Shown piece after piece: positions 1 to 7,781 of a stretch of DNA of 64,000 nucleotides (its first letter is position 1; each line of letters begins with the position of its first letter). The position numbers were made by a program, and so were the translations under genes. The DNA is from Nocardioides silvaticus. Lineage in GTDB: Bacteria; Actinomycetota; Actinomycetes; Propionibacteriales; Nocardioidaceae. The stretch is taken from the NCBI RefSeq assembly GCF_003160695.1, contig NZ_QGDD01000010.1:1-64000 (forward strand), given 5' to 3'. Below the pieces are notes generated by a model, which saw only the letters and a program-made list of their open reading frames with translations, did not search any database and had not been told where the DNA came from.

Positions 1-51
1 GGACATTTCCTTAGTGACGACCTTCAGCACGGCGACCCTGGCTTTCGACAT
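1..51 (-). CDS. IS481-family transposase, N-terminal 17 residues only
   Basis: The minus strand opens with ATG and reads MSKARVAVLKVVTKEMS before leaving the window. IS481-family transposases commonly begin with an MSKAR-type sequence followed by a helix-turn-helix. Only the first 17 codons are visible, so the catalytic DDE domain cannot be judged and the gene may be intact or broken outside the window. No strong ribosome binding site precedes the ATG. The identification rests on the N-terminal sequence and on the element-like repeats just upstream. Confidence 0.5.
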   Translation of the reverse strand, partial: MSKARVAVLKVVTKEMS

Positions 52-124
52 GCCCAGGAACTGTCGCCTATGTCCCGACTCAGGTGTCGCGTGTCAGTTG
101 TCGCCTATGTCGTGAACCCAGACA
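1..124 (-). mobile_element. IS481-type insertion sequence, terminal fragment
   Basis: This is the left end of an insertion sequence that continues outside the window. On the minus strand the tip begins TGTCTGGGTTCA. Two direct copies of the 13-mer TGTCGCCTATGTC (62-74 and 99-111) follow inside the end, an arrangement I associate with ends of actinobacterial IS481-group elements. A transposase start lies just inside. The other end and any target duplication are not visible, so the boundary at 124 is inferred. The downstream MFS gene is not interrupted. Confidence 0.55.
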
Positions 125-153
125 CCCTCAGCTCCACCAGCGCGGCTCTCCGA

Positions 154-1404
154 TCAGGTCGGGGAGTCGCTTTCAACGGGGCTCGGCCGGATGTGAGCGA
201 GCTCCGGTCGGGTCGCGAACCACAGGCACAGCGACGCCATCGCCGCTCCGAAGGCGATCGTGGTCGGCAACAGTCCCACCGCACCCGCGGCGAAGCCGAG
301 GAGGGGCACCGACAGCGGCAGCAGAGCCATGTCTCCCAGGGCCGTCACGGACGAGACGCGCCCGACGTACGCCGGGTCGATCGTCGCCAGGAACGCTGAC
401 GACAACCAGACGGACGCCAATCCGGCGGTCACCCCGACCACGAACATGCCGGCCATCACTCCCGGCTTCCAGGACGCGCCGATGCACGCGAGCGCGAGCC
501 CCTGCACGACCAGGACGCGGAATCCGGCGGCAGCGGAGCGCGCAGGTAGCCAGCGGATCGCGGCGAGGCTGCCGAGGATCGCGCCCGCGGCGAGGGCGCC
601 GTCGGCCAGGCCGAGCCAGTGCGACCCCCACCCGGATCCCTCGACGCGCAGCGCGAGGCCCAGTGCGGTGATCGGCGTGACGAACACGTTGAGCGCCGTC
701 AGCCCGACGACCAACAACCGGGCCGAGGCCGTGGCGCGCAGGTAGCGCACGCCGGCCGTGAACGACTGCCGCCACCGCGCTTCGGTGGCACGCGGCAACG
801 GGTAACGCGGCCGGACGACGCAGCCGATGACGAGCGCGATCGCGAGGAAGGTGGTTGCGTCGAGCAGCATCGCGGCGACCGGGCCCCCGATCGCGACGAC
901 CACGCCGCCGACCGGTGCGCCGATCAGCCGCATCACCCGGCCGCTGACCTGGTTCCACCCCATGACCGCCCCTAGGTGCTCGGGCGCCACCAAGGACCGG
1001 ATCAGCGCACTCCCTGAGGGGATCGTCAACCCGGCGGCGACGCCGAAGCTCAGGGCCACCGCCCCCAGCGTGGCCGCGCCGTCGAGGCCCGAGTGCCACG
1101 CCGCAGCGCCGGCGACCAGCACGACGGCGCGCGCGAGGTACCCCGCCAGGAGCACCCGGCGCGGATCGAACCGGTCGGCGACCACGCCACCGACGAGGAC
1201 GAGCCCGGCCTGCGGCACCATCTCCGCAGCCAGGACCACGCCGGCGAGACCCGGCGACAAGGTGTGCGCTGCGGTCCAGGCAAGGGCGACGACCCAGACG
1301 GCGTCGCCGAACCACGAGACGGCGACACCCATCAGCCAGGTCAGCACCATCGGATCGCGCGCAGGTGTCGGCGAGGGACGATGGGTGACTGCCGCTGCGG
1401 TCAC
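154..1404 (-). CDS. MFS transporter (drug-efflux-like)
   Basis: This 416-residue integral membrane protein has about twelve hydrophobic segments and the loop motif DRFDPRR (residues 77-83) after the second helix, the position of motif A in major facilitator transporters. Length and layout fit the MFS_3/EntS-like proton-driven exporters. The substrate cannot be read from sequence. The ATG overlaps the stop of the upstream ArsR-type regulator by four bases (ATGA), so the two are translationally coupled and the regulator probably controls this exporter. An IS481 end lies about 30 bases past its stop and has not disrupted it. Confidence 0.85.
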   Translation of the reverse strand: MTAAAVTHRPSPTPARDPMVLTWLMGVAVSWFGDAVWVVALAWTAAHTLSPGLAGVVLAAEMVPQAGLVLVGGVVADRFDPRRVLLAGYLARAVVLVAGAAAWHSGLDGAATLGAVALSFGVAAGLTIPSGSALIRSLVAPEHLGAVMGWNQVSGRVMRLIGAPVGGVVVAIGGPVAAMLLDATTFLAIALVIGCVVRPRYPLPRATEARWRQSFTAGVRYLRATASARLLVVGLTALNVFVTPITALGLALRVEGSGWGSHWLGLADGALAAGAILGSLAAIRWLPARSAAAGFRVLVVQGLALACIGASWKPGVMAGMFVVGVTAGLASVWLSSAFLATIDPAYVGRVSSVTALGDMALLPLSVPLLGFAAGAVGLLPTTIAFGAAMASLCLWFATRPELAHIRPSPVESDSPT

Positions 1405-2024
1405 GGGTGCACCGCCTCGGTCGGGAAGGTGCGGACGACGACGCGGACGGGGCGCCGTTCGCGCTGGGGTCGCTCGGCGGCGTCACGAACGCACTCGTCG
1501 GCCCAGGCGACCATGACGTCCTGCAGGCGACTGCTGAGGTCGCGCAGCTGGGCGGCGGTCGCTCGCGTGGTCGTGTCCGCGGACGTCGCCGCGCGGCGCC
1601 ACTTCTCGGGTGCGGAGGAGGCGCGCGTCATCCACTGCTGCACCGCGCGGACCTGGTGACGGAAGTTCTCGACCTCTGCCCGGTCGGCCACGAGCCGCCC
1701 CGGGGTGTCGGCCAGGAAGTCGTCAGCGCTCCAGCTCAGCTGTCGCGGAACGACGCGCCACCAGCTCTCCCGGGTGTCCCTGGCCAGCTCCGGTGCAGGC
1801 TCGACGAAGCCCTGCTGGTGCAAGGGCTTCAGATGGTGGCTCACGGACCCGACCGCGAGGCCGGTCCGCCCGGCGAGACCTCCCACGCTGGCAGGCCCCT
1901 CGAGGGCCAGGATCTCGTGCAGCCACCGGCGGGTGGGGTGGTGGAAGGCGATCAGCACGTCGACCAGCTCTGAAGGTCGGTCGTCCGGCAGGTGGTGCCG
2001 CTCCGCGGCGGGCTTCCGAGGCAT
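1401..2024 (-). CDS. ArsR-type winged-helix transcriptional regulator
   Basis: This 207-residue cytoplasmic regulator has an N-terminal winged helix (about residues 18-80); the recognition helix lies near GSVSHHLKPLHQQG (59-72). The C-terminal half is predicted helical and probably mediates dimerisation or ligand sensing. No CXC-type metal site is present, so a metal sensor is unlikely. I chose the ATG preceded by a G-rich Shine-Dalgarno-like stretch over a TTG ten codons upstream. It is coupled to the MFS exporter by a 4-base overlap. A palindrome upstream overlaps a possible -10 box, which suggests autorepression. Confidence 0.8.
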   Translation of the reverse strand: MPRKPAAERHHLPDDRPSELVDVLIAFHHPTRRWLHEILALEGPASVGGLAGRTGLAVGSVSHHLKPLHQQGFVEPAPELARDTRESWWRVVPRQLSWSADDFLADTPGRLVADRAEVENFRHQVRAVQQWMTRASSAPEKWRRAATSADTTTRATAAQLRDLSSRLQDVMVAWADECVRDAAERPQRERRPVRVVVRTFPTEAVHP

Positions 2025-2057
2025 GCCGCCCACCCTGACGTCGGGCGAGATCAACGC

Positions 2058-2071
2058 ACAAGAGGTCTTGT
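2058..2071. promoter_or_regulatory. Probable operator of the ArsR-type regulator
   Basis: ACAAGA-GG-TCTTGT is a perfect inverted repeat with 6-base arms about 35 bases upstream of the regulator ATG. It overlaps a minus-strand TATACA that could serve as the -10 element. Binding here would block transcription of the regulator-exporter operon. This is inferred from position and symmetry. Confidence 0.45.
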
Positions 2072-2094
2072 ATAACTGTCGACCAGTGGCGTGC

Positions 2095-2670
2095 TCAGTG
2101 ACGAGTCGGGACGAACACCAACTCCTGGCTGCGCCCGTCGAACGTGCGGCTCGAGACGAGCTCGAGGTCGAAGTCCTCGGTGTCGTGGAAGACCCGGTCG
2201 GTGCCGGTGCGCCCGCTGATCACGGGAAAGATGGTCAGCTGGACGAAGTCCACGAGGCCTGCCGCCATCAGGGAACGATTGAGGGACAGGCTCCCGTGGG
2301 ACCGGAGAGGCACGTCGTTCTCGGCCTTCAGACGCCGTACGAGGTCAGCGGCTCCGCCCGCGTGGATGGTCGCGTTCGGCCAGCCGCGCGTCTCGCGCAG
2401 TGTGGACGACACGACGGTGACCGGCGAGGCGAAGATCCTGCGGTTGGCCTCGTCGAGGTTGTCGGCACCGAGGTCCGCGAAGATGCCGGCCATCTCCCGG
2501 AAGGTGGTGGAGCCGAGCACGACCCGCACGTCCGAGTCGTAGGCCGCGAGCCTGTGCGCAAGGAACTCCGGTCCGTCCTTGCTCCAGTAGCCGCCCCAGA
2601 CCCCGTCTGCCGCGTACGATCCCCAGCCGTCGACGGTGGAGAAGACGTCCCAGGTGTAGGTAGCCGTCAC
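2095..2670 (-). CDS. Dihydrofolate-reductase-like (RibD C-terminal) family protein
   Basis: This 191-residue soluble protein of the RibD_C/DHFR-like fold starts with TWDVFSTVDG, the usual first strand of this family. It ends with the segment DFVQLTIFPVISGRTG (about 146-161) that forms part of the nucleotide pocket. Relatives bind NADPH and reduce pterin-like or other small substrates, but most, including this one, have no assigned substrate. The GTG start is preceded by AAGGAAG at good spacing. It follows the sigma-factor gene by 37 bases on the same strand and may belong to that operon. Confidence 0.75.
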   Translation of the reverse strand: MTATYTWDVFSTVDGWGSYAADGVWGGYWSKDGPEFLAHRLAAYDSDVRVVLGSTTFREMAGIFADLGADNLDEANRRIFASPVTVVSSTLRETRGWPNATIHAGGAADLVRRLKAENDVPLRSHGSLSLNRSLMAAGLVDFVQLTIFPVISGRTGTDRVFHDTEDFDLELVSSRTFDGRSQELVFVPTRH

Positions 2671-2707
2671 CGTTGCTTCCTTTCCGCTCTCTCGATGTAC
2701 GTGTCGG

Positions 2708-3196
2708 TCACAGCTCGCAGGGCAGGACCGACCTCAGCTTGGACAGGCCGCGCGAGGCATGGCTCTTCACGGTTCCGGTCGACACGTCCAGCTCGGCGGC
2801 GGTCTGTTCGACGGAGAGGTCGAGCCAGTAGCGCAGCACCACCGCCTTCCGCTGCATCTCCGGCAGACCTCGGATCGCGGTGAACAGGTCGTCCTGACGG
2901 TCCTCGGGGTGGTCGGTGACGGCGATCGCGTCGGCCACGACGCCGCGGCTCACCTCGCGCCGCCAGCCTCGGCGCGACTCGTCGATGCAGGTACGGACGA
3001 TGATCGTCCGCAGGTAGGACTCCTCACCGCCCTTGCGGGTGACGCGCGGCCACGCCACGTAGAGCTTCACGAGCGCCGTCTGCAGCACGTCCTCCCCGCG
3101 GTGGTGGTCACCGGTGATCGCGTGTGCCAGTCGCAGCAGATGTTGGTACCGGGCGCTGACGAACTCGCTGAACTCGGTGTCGCGCGTGCTCCTCAC
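2708..3196 (-). CDS. ECF sigma factor, SigE-like family
   Basis: This 162-residue extracytoplasmic-function sigma factor carries region 2 around EDVLQTALVKLYVAW (35-49), with the basic helix RGWRREV after it, and region 4 with the helix-turn-helix SVEQTAAELDVSTGTVKSHA (128-147). Length and pattern fit the small SigE-like group of actinobacteria that lack a classic ZAS anti-sigma partner. I chose GTG because it overlaps the upstream stop as GTGA and because reading farther upstream only gives a shadow of the neighbouring gene. The upstream membrane-anchored protein is its likely partner, but that gene appears frameshifted here. Confidence 0.85.
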   Translation of the reverse strand: MRSTRDTEFSEFVSARYQHLLRLAHAITGDHHRGEDVLQTALVKLYVAWPRVTRKGGEESYLRTIIVRTCIDESRRGWRREVSRGVVADAIAVTDHPEDRQDDLFTAIRGLPEMQRKAVVLRYWLDLSVEQTAAELDVSTGTVKSHASRGLSKLRSVLPCEL

Positions 3197-3779
3197 GGGC
3201 CGCAGGCTCCTTCGCAGACGGGCGTCCGCGCCTTGTCGTCCACCCACTCCTCGAAGGTGGTGCGGGGCAACGCCTTCGTGAAGAACCCGCCCGCCACGCG
3301 GGCCGAGTCCTCGACGAAGTCGAACTTCCAGACCTCCTCGTCGCCGCACCTCGCTCTGAACGCGACGTGGTCGTCCCCCTCGAGAACGACGAGCCCCGGC
3401 GTCGACGTCCAGTCCGCCGACCGATCGCCGAACGTGATGACGTACTGACGGTCCGGACCCGTCTTCACCACCTTCAGACGAGGAACGGCGTCCGGCGCGC
3501 AGACGTCGAACAGCGCGGCGCCCGGGACGCTCTGCCGTGTCGCAGCCGTCGCCGGGTCGGCCACGCTGGGTCCGAGGTCGCGAGGATTCGACGCTGTCGG
3601 CGACGCAACCAGGACGAACCCCACGGCACCGAGCCCCAGGCCCAACACGCCGACGGAGGAGATGACGGCCCGGTGGCGGTTCCGGGCTCGGTGTCCGGCG
3701 CGAAGGAGCCCTCCGCATCCGGAGACGCGCCCTCGTGCATCGGAATCGCTCTGTCCAAGTCGTCTCGCAGAACGTTCAT
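3193..3779 (-). pseudogene. Membrane-anchored protein upstream of the sigma factor, apparent frameshift
   Basis: Two reading frames look like halves of one protein. From an ATG preceded by AGGGAGGGGA, one frame reads MNVLRDDLDRAIPMHEG and then SPDAEG, a typical N-terminus of sigma-factor-linked actinobacterial proteins. The adjacent frame then continues LLRAGHRARNRHR into one transmembrane helix (VGVLGLGLGAVGFVLV) and a roughly 125-residue extracytoplasmic domain ending at the GTGA overlap with the sigma gene. Adding one base near 3706-3711 would join them as DAE-x-LLRAG. This may be a true mutation or a sequencing error. The intact product would probably modulate the sigma factor. An alternative unshifted start exists at 3813 but gives a non-family-like N-terminus. 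Confidence 0.6.
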
Positions 3780-3859
3780 GGGATCGCGTCCCCTCCCTAG
3801 GCAGCACTGGCACCCCTTGAGACGGATGCCCGTGCCTCGGCGGTTGTCACTGCTCAGTC

Positions 3860-3926
3860 CTCGCCAACGGATTAAACTGTACAACAGTGTACGAGATGTG
3901 GTAGTACTCAAACATATCTGTTCGAG
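3860..3926. promoter_or_regulatory. AT-rich divergent promoter region
   Basis: This AT-rich island stands out in GC-rich DNA between the minus-strand sigma operon and the plus-strand DedA-like gene. It contains GTAC-N6-GTAC within TGTACAACAGTGTAC, an imperfect palindrome suitable as an operator. Promoters for both directions probably lie here, but individual -35/-10 boxes cannot be fixed with confidence. Confidence 0.35.
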
Positions 3927-3941
3927 TTGCCGGGAGGCGTC

Positions 3942-4883
3942 ATGGCGAAATCGGTTCGGACGGCGCGCACCCGCCGGCCCGGTCGCTGGCTGTGGCCCGA
4001 GAGCTTCCGACCGTGGGACGGCACGGCCGCTCGCGCCGACCTCGTCCTGCTCGGCGGGTTCGCAGCCGTCATCCTGCTCGGCTTCGCCCTGCGGCCGGCC
4101 AAGCCGTTCCTCGTCGCTGAGCACCCGGTGGCGCTGCAGCTCGTCAGCGGTGACCTGCTCGCCACCGGGGCGGCTGCCGCGTTCGCCCGCGCGGGCGAGG
4201 TGCCGCTCTGGCTCGTGGTCGCCGCCGGCGTGGTCGGTACGGCGAAGCTCGACTGGCTCCTGTGGTGGGCCGGCCGGCGGTGGGGAGAGGGGATGATCCG
4301 GATGATCGCCGCTCCGCAGCAGGCGGCGCGCTACTCCGCGCGGGCCAGGAACCTGAGTCCCTGGGTCGTCCGCGTCGCGGTGGCCCTCGCTGTGCTCCCC
4401 GGGATCCCGACGCCGGTCGTCCTCGTCGTCGCCGGGATGGCCGGGATGCGGCTGGTCACCTTCCTGGCCCTCGACCTCGTCGCCGCCCTGCTCGTGACGA
4501 GCCTGGTGGCCGGACTGGGCTACGCGCTGGGGCAGCACGCGGTCGACCTGGTCCTGGTCATCGACCAGCACGCCTCCCGCATCAGCCTCGCCCTCCTCGT
4601 GCTCGCGTTCCTGGTTCCGTGGGTGCGGGCGCTGCTCCGGCGTCGGCGGCGCCGCCGCCGGGAACGGCCGGCTCTGTCGGGCACGCAGCCGGGAAGTGGG
4701 GTGGTGTCGAGGAAAGGGGCGCCGACGCGGGCGCTGTCGACAACGGTCGTGAACGCGCAGCCCGTCGGCCACAATGCCGTGTGGACATCATCGGTGAGAC
4801 CTACGACGTTCATGTCGCGGACGAGCGAACCCAGCTCGAGGCGTTCGTGCGCACCTACCGCCGGGCGCTGCGCGCCTCGTTGA
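3942..4883 (+). CDS. DedA-like (VTT domain) membrane protein
   Basis: The roughly 215 N-terminal residues form a DedA/VTT-type membrane protein. A helix at about 30-50 is followed by a re-entrant segment around FARAGEVPLWLVVAAGVVG, the loop WWAGRRWGEG, a second half containing VLPGIPTPVVLVVAGMAGM, and two C-terminal helices. Family members act in membrane lipid handling or export of small molecules. GGGAGG precedes the ATG. After a run of arginines (about 220-230) the remaining 80 residues look non-coding and overlap the DinB-like gene by about 100 bases. The true stop may therefore have been lost, or a frameshift is present. Confidence 0.65.
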   Translation: MAKSVRTARTRRPGRWLWPESFRPWDGTAARADLVLLGGFAAVILLGFALRPAKPFLVAEHPVALQLVSGDLLATGAAAAFARAGEVPLWLVVAAGVVGTAKLDWLLWWAGRRWGEGMIRMIAAPQQAARYSARARNLSPWVVRVAVALAVLPGIPTPVVLVVAGMAGMRLVTFLALDLVAALLVTSLVAGLGYALGQHAVDLVLVIDQHASRISLALLVLAFLVPWVRALLRRRRRRRRERPALSGTQPGSGVVSRKGAPTRALSTTVVNAQPVGHNAVWTSSVRPTTFMSRTSEPSSRRSCAPTAGRCAPR

Positions 4884-5293
4884 CCAGCGTCAGCGAGGCG
4901 GAGGCCCGGCGCCGGCTGGTCCCGTCGAAGACCACGCTGCTGAGCCTGGTGAAGCATGCGACGTACGTCGAGCGGATCTGGTTCGGTGAGACCGTGACGG
5001 GGACGCCGCGCGCCGACCTCGGGTTGCCGCCGACGGTCGACGACTCGTTCGACCTCGACCCTGACGACACGATCGCGAGCGTGCTGGCCCGGCACGAGGA
5101 GGCGGTCGCCGCTTCCGAGAGCGCAGCGCGTCAGCTGGCGCTCGACGACGAGCTGACCGGACACCCGAGGATCGCCGCCGTGACCCTGCGGTGGGTCTAT
5201 CTGCACATGGTCCGTGAGCTCGCGCAGCACGTCGGCCACGCCGAGATCCTCCGGGAGCAGCTGATCGCGCAGCGGGACAGCGGCGGACGCTGA
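4781..5293 (+). CDS. DinB/DUF664-family protein
   Basis: This 170-residue four-helix-bundle protein of the DinB/YfiT-like superfamily (DUF664 type) carries conserved stretches LVKHATYVERIWFGE and WVYLHMVRELAQHVGHAEIL. The spaced histidines (KHATYVE and ELAQHVGHAE) fit the family's metal triad. Relatives include mycothiol-dependent transferases and detoxification enzymes, so a thiol-transfer role is possible but unproven. GTG is the only reasonable start. It lies inside the apparent tail of the DedA-like gene, which supports that tail being spurious. Confidence 0.75.
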   Translation: MDIIGETYDVHVADERTQLEAFVRTYRRALRASLTSVSEAEARRRLVPSKTTLLSLVKHATYVERIWFGETVTGTPRADLGLPPTVDDSFDLDPDDTIASVLARHEEAVAASESAARQLALDDELTGHPRIAAVTLRWVYLHMVRELAQHVGHAEILREQLIAQRDSGGR

Positions 5294-5299
5294 CGTGGG

Positions 5300-5902
5300 T
5301 CACCGCCGCGCCAGGCGGGGATCCCAGGTCGGGTCCGGATAGGTCGGGGGGCAACCCACCTCGGGCGCGTCGGGTCGCAGCTCGTAGTGCCACGGCTCGT
5401 TGTCGTAGACCCGGCACAGCCCGTACGACGCCCCGTGGTCCGTCAGCCACGCCTGCGCATCGGAGCCGCCGATGTCGACGGCGTCGCCCGACACGTGCGG
5501 GGAGGTGTCCGGGGTCGCGACCCAGCGGGCGGCTTCCTCCTCGGAGCCGTGCTCGGCGATCGCCTCGCGGAGCAGCTGTGCCTGGTAGCTCCTCGACCGC
5601 CAGCCGCTGTTGACCTGCAGCACCACGCCGTCGCGTCCCGCCTCCGTCCCGGCTTCCTGCAGGGCACCCCGCAGGTCAGGGTCGAGCCGGGCGATGGCTG
5701 GGTAGTGGTCGTCGAACACCGTCGCGCCGTCCGGGACGTCACCGTCCGCGGTGGTCCGGCCGTTCCCGCGATCCGCGCCCATGTCCAGGTCGAGCCCGAG
5801 CGAGGACGCTGAGGGGAAGGGCTTCAGCAGCACGAGGGCGAGCAGGGCGCTGAGCGCGAAGGCGGCGACGAGAGCGAACCGGCCGACAGGTTGAGAGAAC
5901 AT
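5300..5902 (-). CDS. VanY-like D-alanyl-D-alanine carboxypeptidase
   Basis: This 200-residue secreted or membrane-anchored peptidase has an N-terminal hydrophobic segment (residues 9-27) and a C-terminal M15B peptidase domain. Zinc ligands and catalytic residues lie in SPHVSGDAVDIG (about 133-144) and EPWHYE (about 174-179). Enzymes of this family remove the terminal D-Ala from peptidoglycan precursors outside the membrane. It is divergent from an OmpR/histidine-kinase pair with an inverted repeat between them, resembling the VanRS arrangement. No VanHAX ligase genes are visible, so housekeeping wall trimming is more likely than glycopeptide resistance. Confidence 0.8.
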   Translation of the reverse strand: MFSQPVGRFALVAAFALSALLALVLLKPFPSASSLGLDLDMGADRGNGRTTADGDVPDGATVFDDHYPAIARLDPDLRGALQEAGTEAGRDGVVLQVNSGWRSRSYQAQLLREAIAEHGSEEEAARWVATPDTSPHVSGDAVDIGGSDAQAWLTDHGASYGLCRVYDNEPWHYELRPDAPEVGCPPTYPDPTWDPRLARR

Positions 5903-5934
5903 GCCGAGCAGTCAAGGGAGCGCGGCGTTGTCAG

Positions 5935-5958
5935 GGCGTATCCGATTTCGCATACGCC
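5935..5958. promoter_or_regulatory. Inverted repeat between vanY-like gene and response regulator
   Basis: GGCGTAT and ATACGCC form perfect 7-base arms separated by ten bases, midway between the divergent starts at 5902 and 5993. This is the expected place for the adjacent response regulator to bind and control both directions. Function is inferred from position. Confidence 0.4.
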
Positions 5959-5992
5959 GGCGATATGTTCCCGGCCTAGCATCGTGGACACC

Positions 5993-6685
5993 ATGCGCGT
6001 GCTGATCGTCGAGGACGAGCCCTACCTGGCCGACGCCATCCGCGACGGACTCCAGCTCGAGGCGATCGCCGCGGACGTCGCCCGGGACGGCGACGCGGCG
6101 CTGGAGATGCTGAGCGTCAACGCCTACGACATCGCGGTCCTCGACCGCGACATCCCTGGGCCCTCCGGCGACGAGGTCGCCGCGCACATCGTGGGCACGG
6201 GCAGCGGCATGCCGATCCTGATGCTCACTGCCGCAGACCGGCTCGACGACAAGGCGTCGGGGTTCGAGCTGGGCGCCGACGACTACCTCACCAAGCCGTT
6301 CGAGCTGAGGGAGCTGGTGCTGCGGCTCCGCGCTCTCGACCGGCGACGCGGGCACCACCGCCCTCCGGTGCGCGAGATCGCCGGCCTGAGGGTCGATCCG
6401 TTCCGGCGCGAGGTCTTCCGCGAGGGCCGGTACGTCGCGCTGACGCGCAAGCAGTTCGCCGTGCTCGAGGTGCTGGTCGCCGCCGAGGGCGGGGTGGTGA
6501 GCGCGGAGGAGCTGCTCGAGCGGGCTTGGGACGAGCACGCGGACCCATTCACCAACGCCGTGCGCATCACCGTCTCCGCGCTGCGCAAGCGGCTGGGCGA
6601 GCCGTGGGTGATCGCGACCGTCCCCGGGGTCGGCTACCGGATCGACGTCGGGACGTCGGCGGTGCAGGAGCAAGAGGGTGGCTAG
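5993..6685 (+). CDS. OmpR-family response regulator
   Basis: This 230-residue regulator has an N-terminal receiver with acidic pocket E7-D8, phospho-acceptor D51 (LDRDIPG), T79 and K101 (TKPF). The C-terminal winged helix contains LTRKQFAVLEVLV and AVRITVSALRKRLG. It probably dimerises on phosphorylation and binds promoter repeats, perhaps the inverted repeat upstream. I chose the ATG that begins MRVLIVEDEP. An in-frame ATG 34 codons earlier would cross the promoter region. The stop overlaps the kinase start by eight bases. Confidence 0.9.
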   Translation: MRVLIVEDEPYLADAIRDGLQLEAIAADVARDGDAALEMLSVNAYDIAVLDRDIPGPSGDEVAAHIVGTGSGMPILMLTAADRLDDKASGFELGADDYLTKPFELRELVLRLRALDRRRGHHRPPVREIAGLRVDPFRREVFREGRYVALTRKQFAVLEVLVAAEGGVVSAEELLERAWDEHADPFTNAVRITVSALRKRLGEPWVIATVPGVGYRIDVGTSAVQEQEGG

Positions 6686-7781
6686 ACCTCCGGGCTTGAG
6701 CGCCCGTCTCAAGCTCACCCTGAGCTACGCCGGGTTCCTGATGGTCGCCGGCGTCCTGCTGCTGGCGGTGGTCTGGGTGTTCCTGCTGCGCTACGTGCCC
6801 GACGGCAACCTCGTGTCGGAGTCGCCCGGAAGCCGGCCCGCGCTCTTCGTCCCGAACCGGTCCGACCTCGAGCGGGCCTTCGTGCCCCGCGCCGCCGCTG
6901 CCCTCGGGTTCCTGCTGGTCCTCGGGCTCGTCGGCGGGTGGGTGCTCGCCGGACGGATGCTCGCGCCGCTCGCGCGGATCACCGACGCCACCCGACTGGC
7001 GGCGACCGGGTCGCTGTCCCACCGGATCCGGCTCCCGGGACGCAAGGACGAGTTCCGCGAGCTCGCCGACGCCTTCGACGGGATGCTGGCGCGGCTCGAG
7101 GCGCACGTGGCCGAGCAACAGCGGTTCGCGGCCAACGCGTCCCACGAGCTGCGCACACCGCTGACGGTCACCCAGACCCTGCTCGAAGTGGCGCGCAGCG
7201 AGCCGGGGCGCGACCCCGCCGAGCTGGTCGAGCGGCTGCACACCGTCAACGCGCGCGCCATCGACCTCACCGAGGCCCTGCTGGTCCTCAGCCGAGCGAA
7301 CCAGCGCGCGTTCGCGGAGGAGCACGTCGACCTCTCACTCCTGGCCGAGGAGGCGACCGAGACCCTGCTTCCGCTCGCCGAGAAGGAGGGCATCGCGATC
7401 GAGACGAGCAGCGGCCCGGCGCCGACCGCCGGCTCGCAGCCGCTGCTGCTGCAGATGGTGACGAATCTCGTGCACAACGCGATCGTCCACAACCTTCCGG
7501 CCGCCGGGGTCGTGCGGGTGCGGACTACGACTGACAGCTCGGGCGTGCTGCTCACGGTGGCGAACACGGGGCCCGAGATCGCACCCGCGCTGGCGGCCAC
7601 CCTGACCGAGCCCTTTCAACGCGGCGCTGAGCGTCGGCACTCCGAGCACGCCGGCGTGGGACTGGGTCTGGCGATCGTCGAGAGCATCGTCGGTGCCCAT
7701 GACGGCACTCTGCTCATCGAGCCGAGGCCCGGGGGCGGGCTGCTCGTCAGCGTCCGCCTCCCGGCGTCGGCTCGCCGATGA
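6678..7781 (+). CDS. Sensor histidine kinase, partner of the upstream regulator
   Basis: This 367-residue membrane kinase has transmembrane helices at about 15-38 and 72-92 enclosing a very short extracellular loop. A HAMP-like linker follows, then HisKA with H156 in ASHELRTPL, then HATPase motifs NLVHNAIVHN and GVGLGLAIV. The roughly 33-residue loop suggests it senses a membrane or small cell-wall signal and not a large ligand. The GTG start overlaps the regulator gene. Its 3' end overlaps the convergent FAD-oxidoreductase gene by 35 bases, so both tails share sequence. Confidence 0.88.
   Translation: MARPPGLSARLKLTLSYAGFLMVAGVLLLAVVWVFLLRYVPDGNLVSESPGSRPALFVPNRSDLERAFVPRAAAALGFLLVLGLVGGWVLAGRMLAPLARITDATRLAATGSLSHRIRLPGRKDEFRELADAFDGMLARLEAHVAEQQRFAANASHELRTPLTVTQTLLEVARSEPGRDPAELVERLHTVNARAIDLTEALLVLSRANQRAFAEEHVDLSLLAEEATETLLPLAEKEGIAIETSSGPAPTAGSQPLLLQMVTNLVHNAIVHNLPAAGVVRVRTTTDSSGVLLTVANTGPEIAPALAATLTEPFQRGAERRHSEHAGVGLGLAIVESIVGAHDGTLLIEPRPGGGLLVSVRLPASARR

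Noticed and set aside
5300-7781. Glycopeptide-resistance (van) cluster
   Set aside because: Only VanY-like and two-component genes are present; vanH, vanA-type ligase and vanX are absent from the window.
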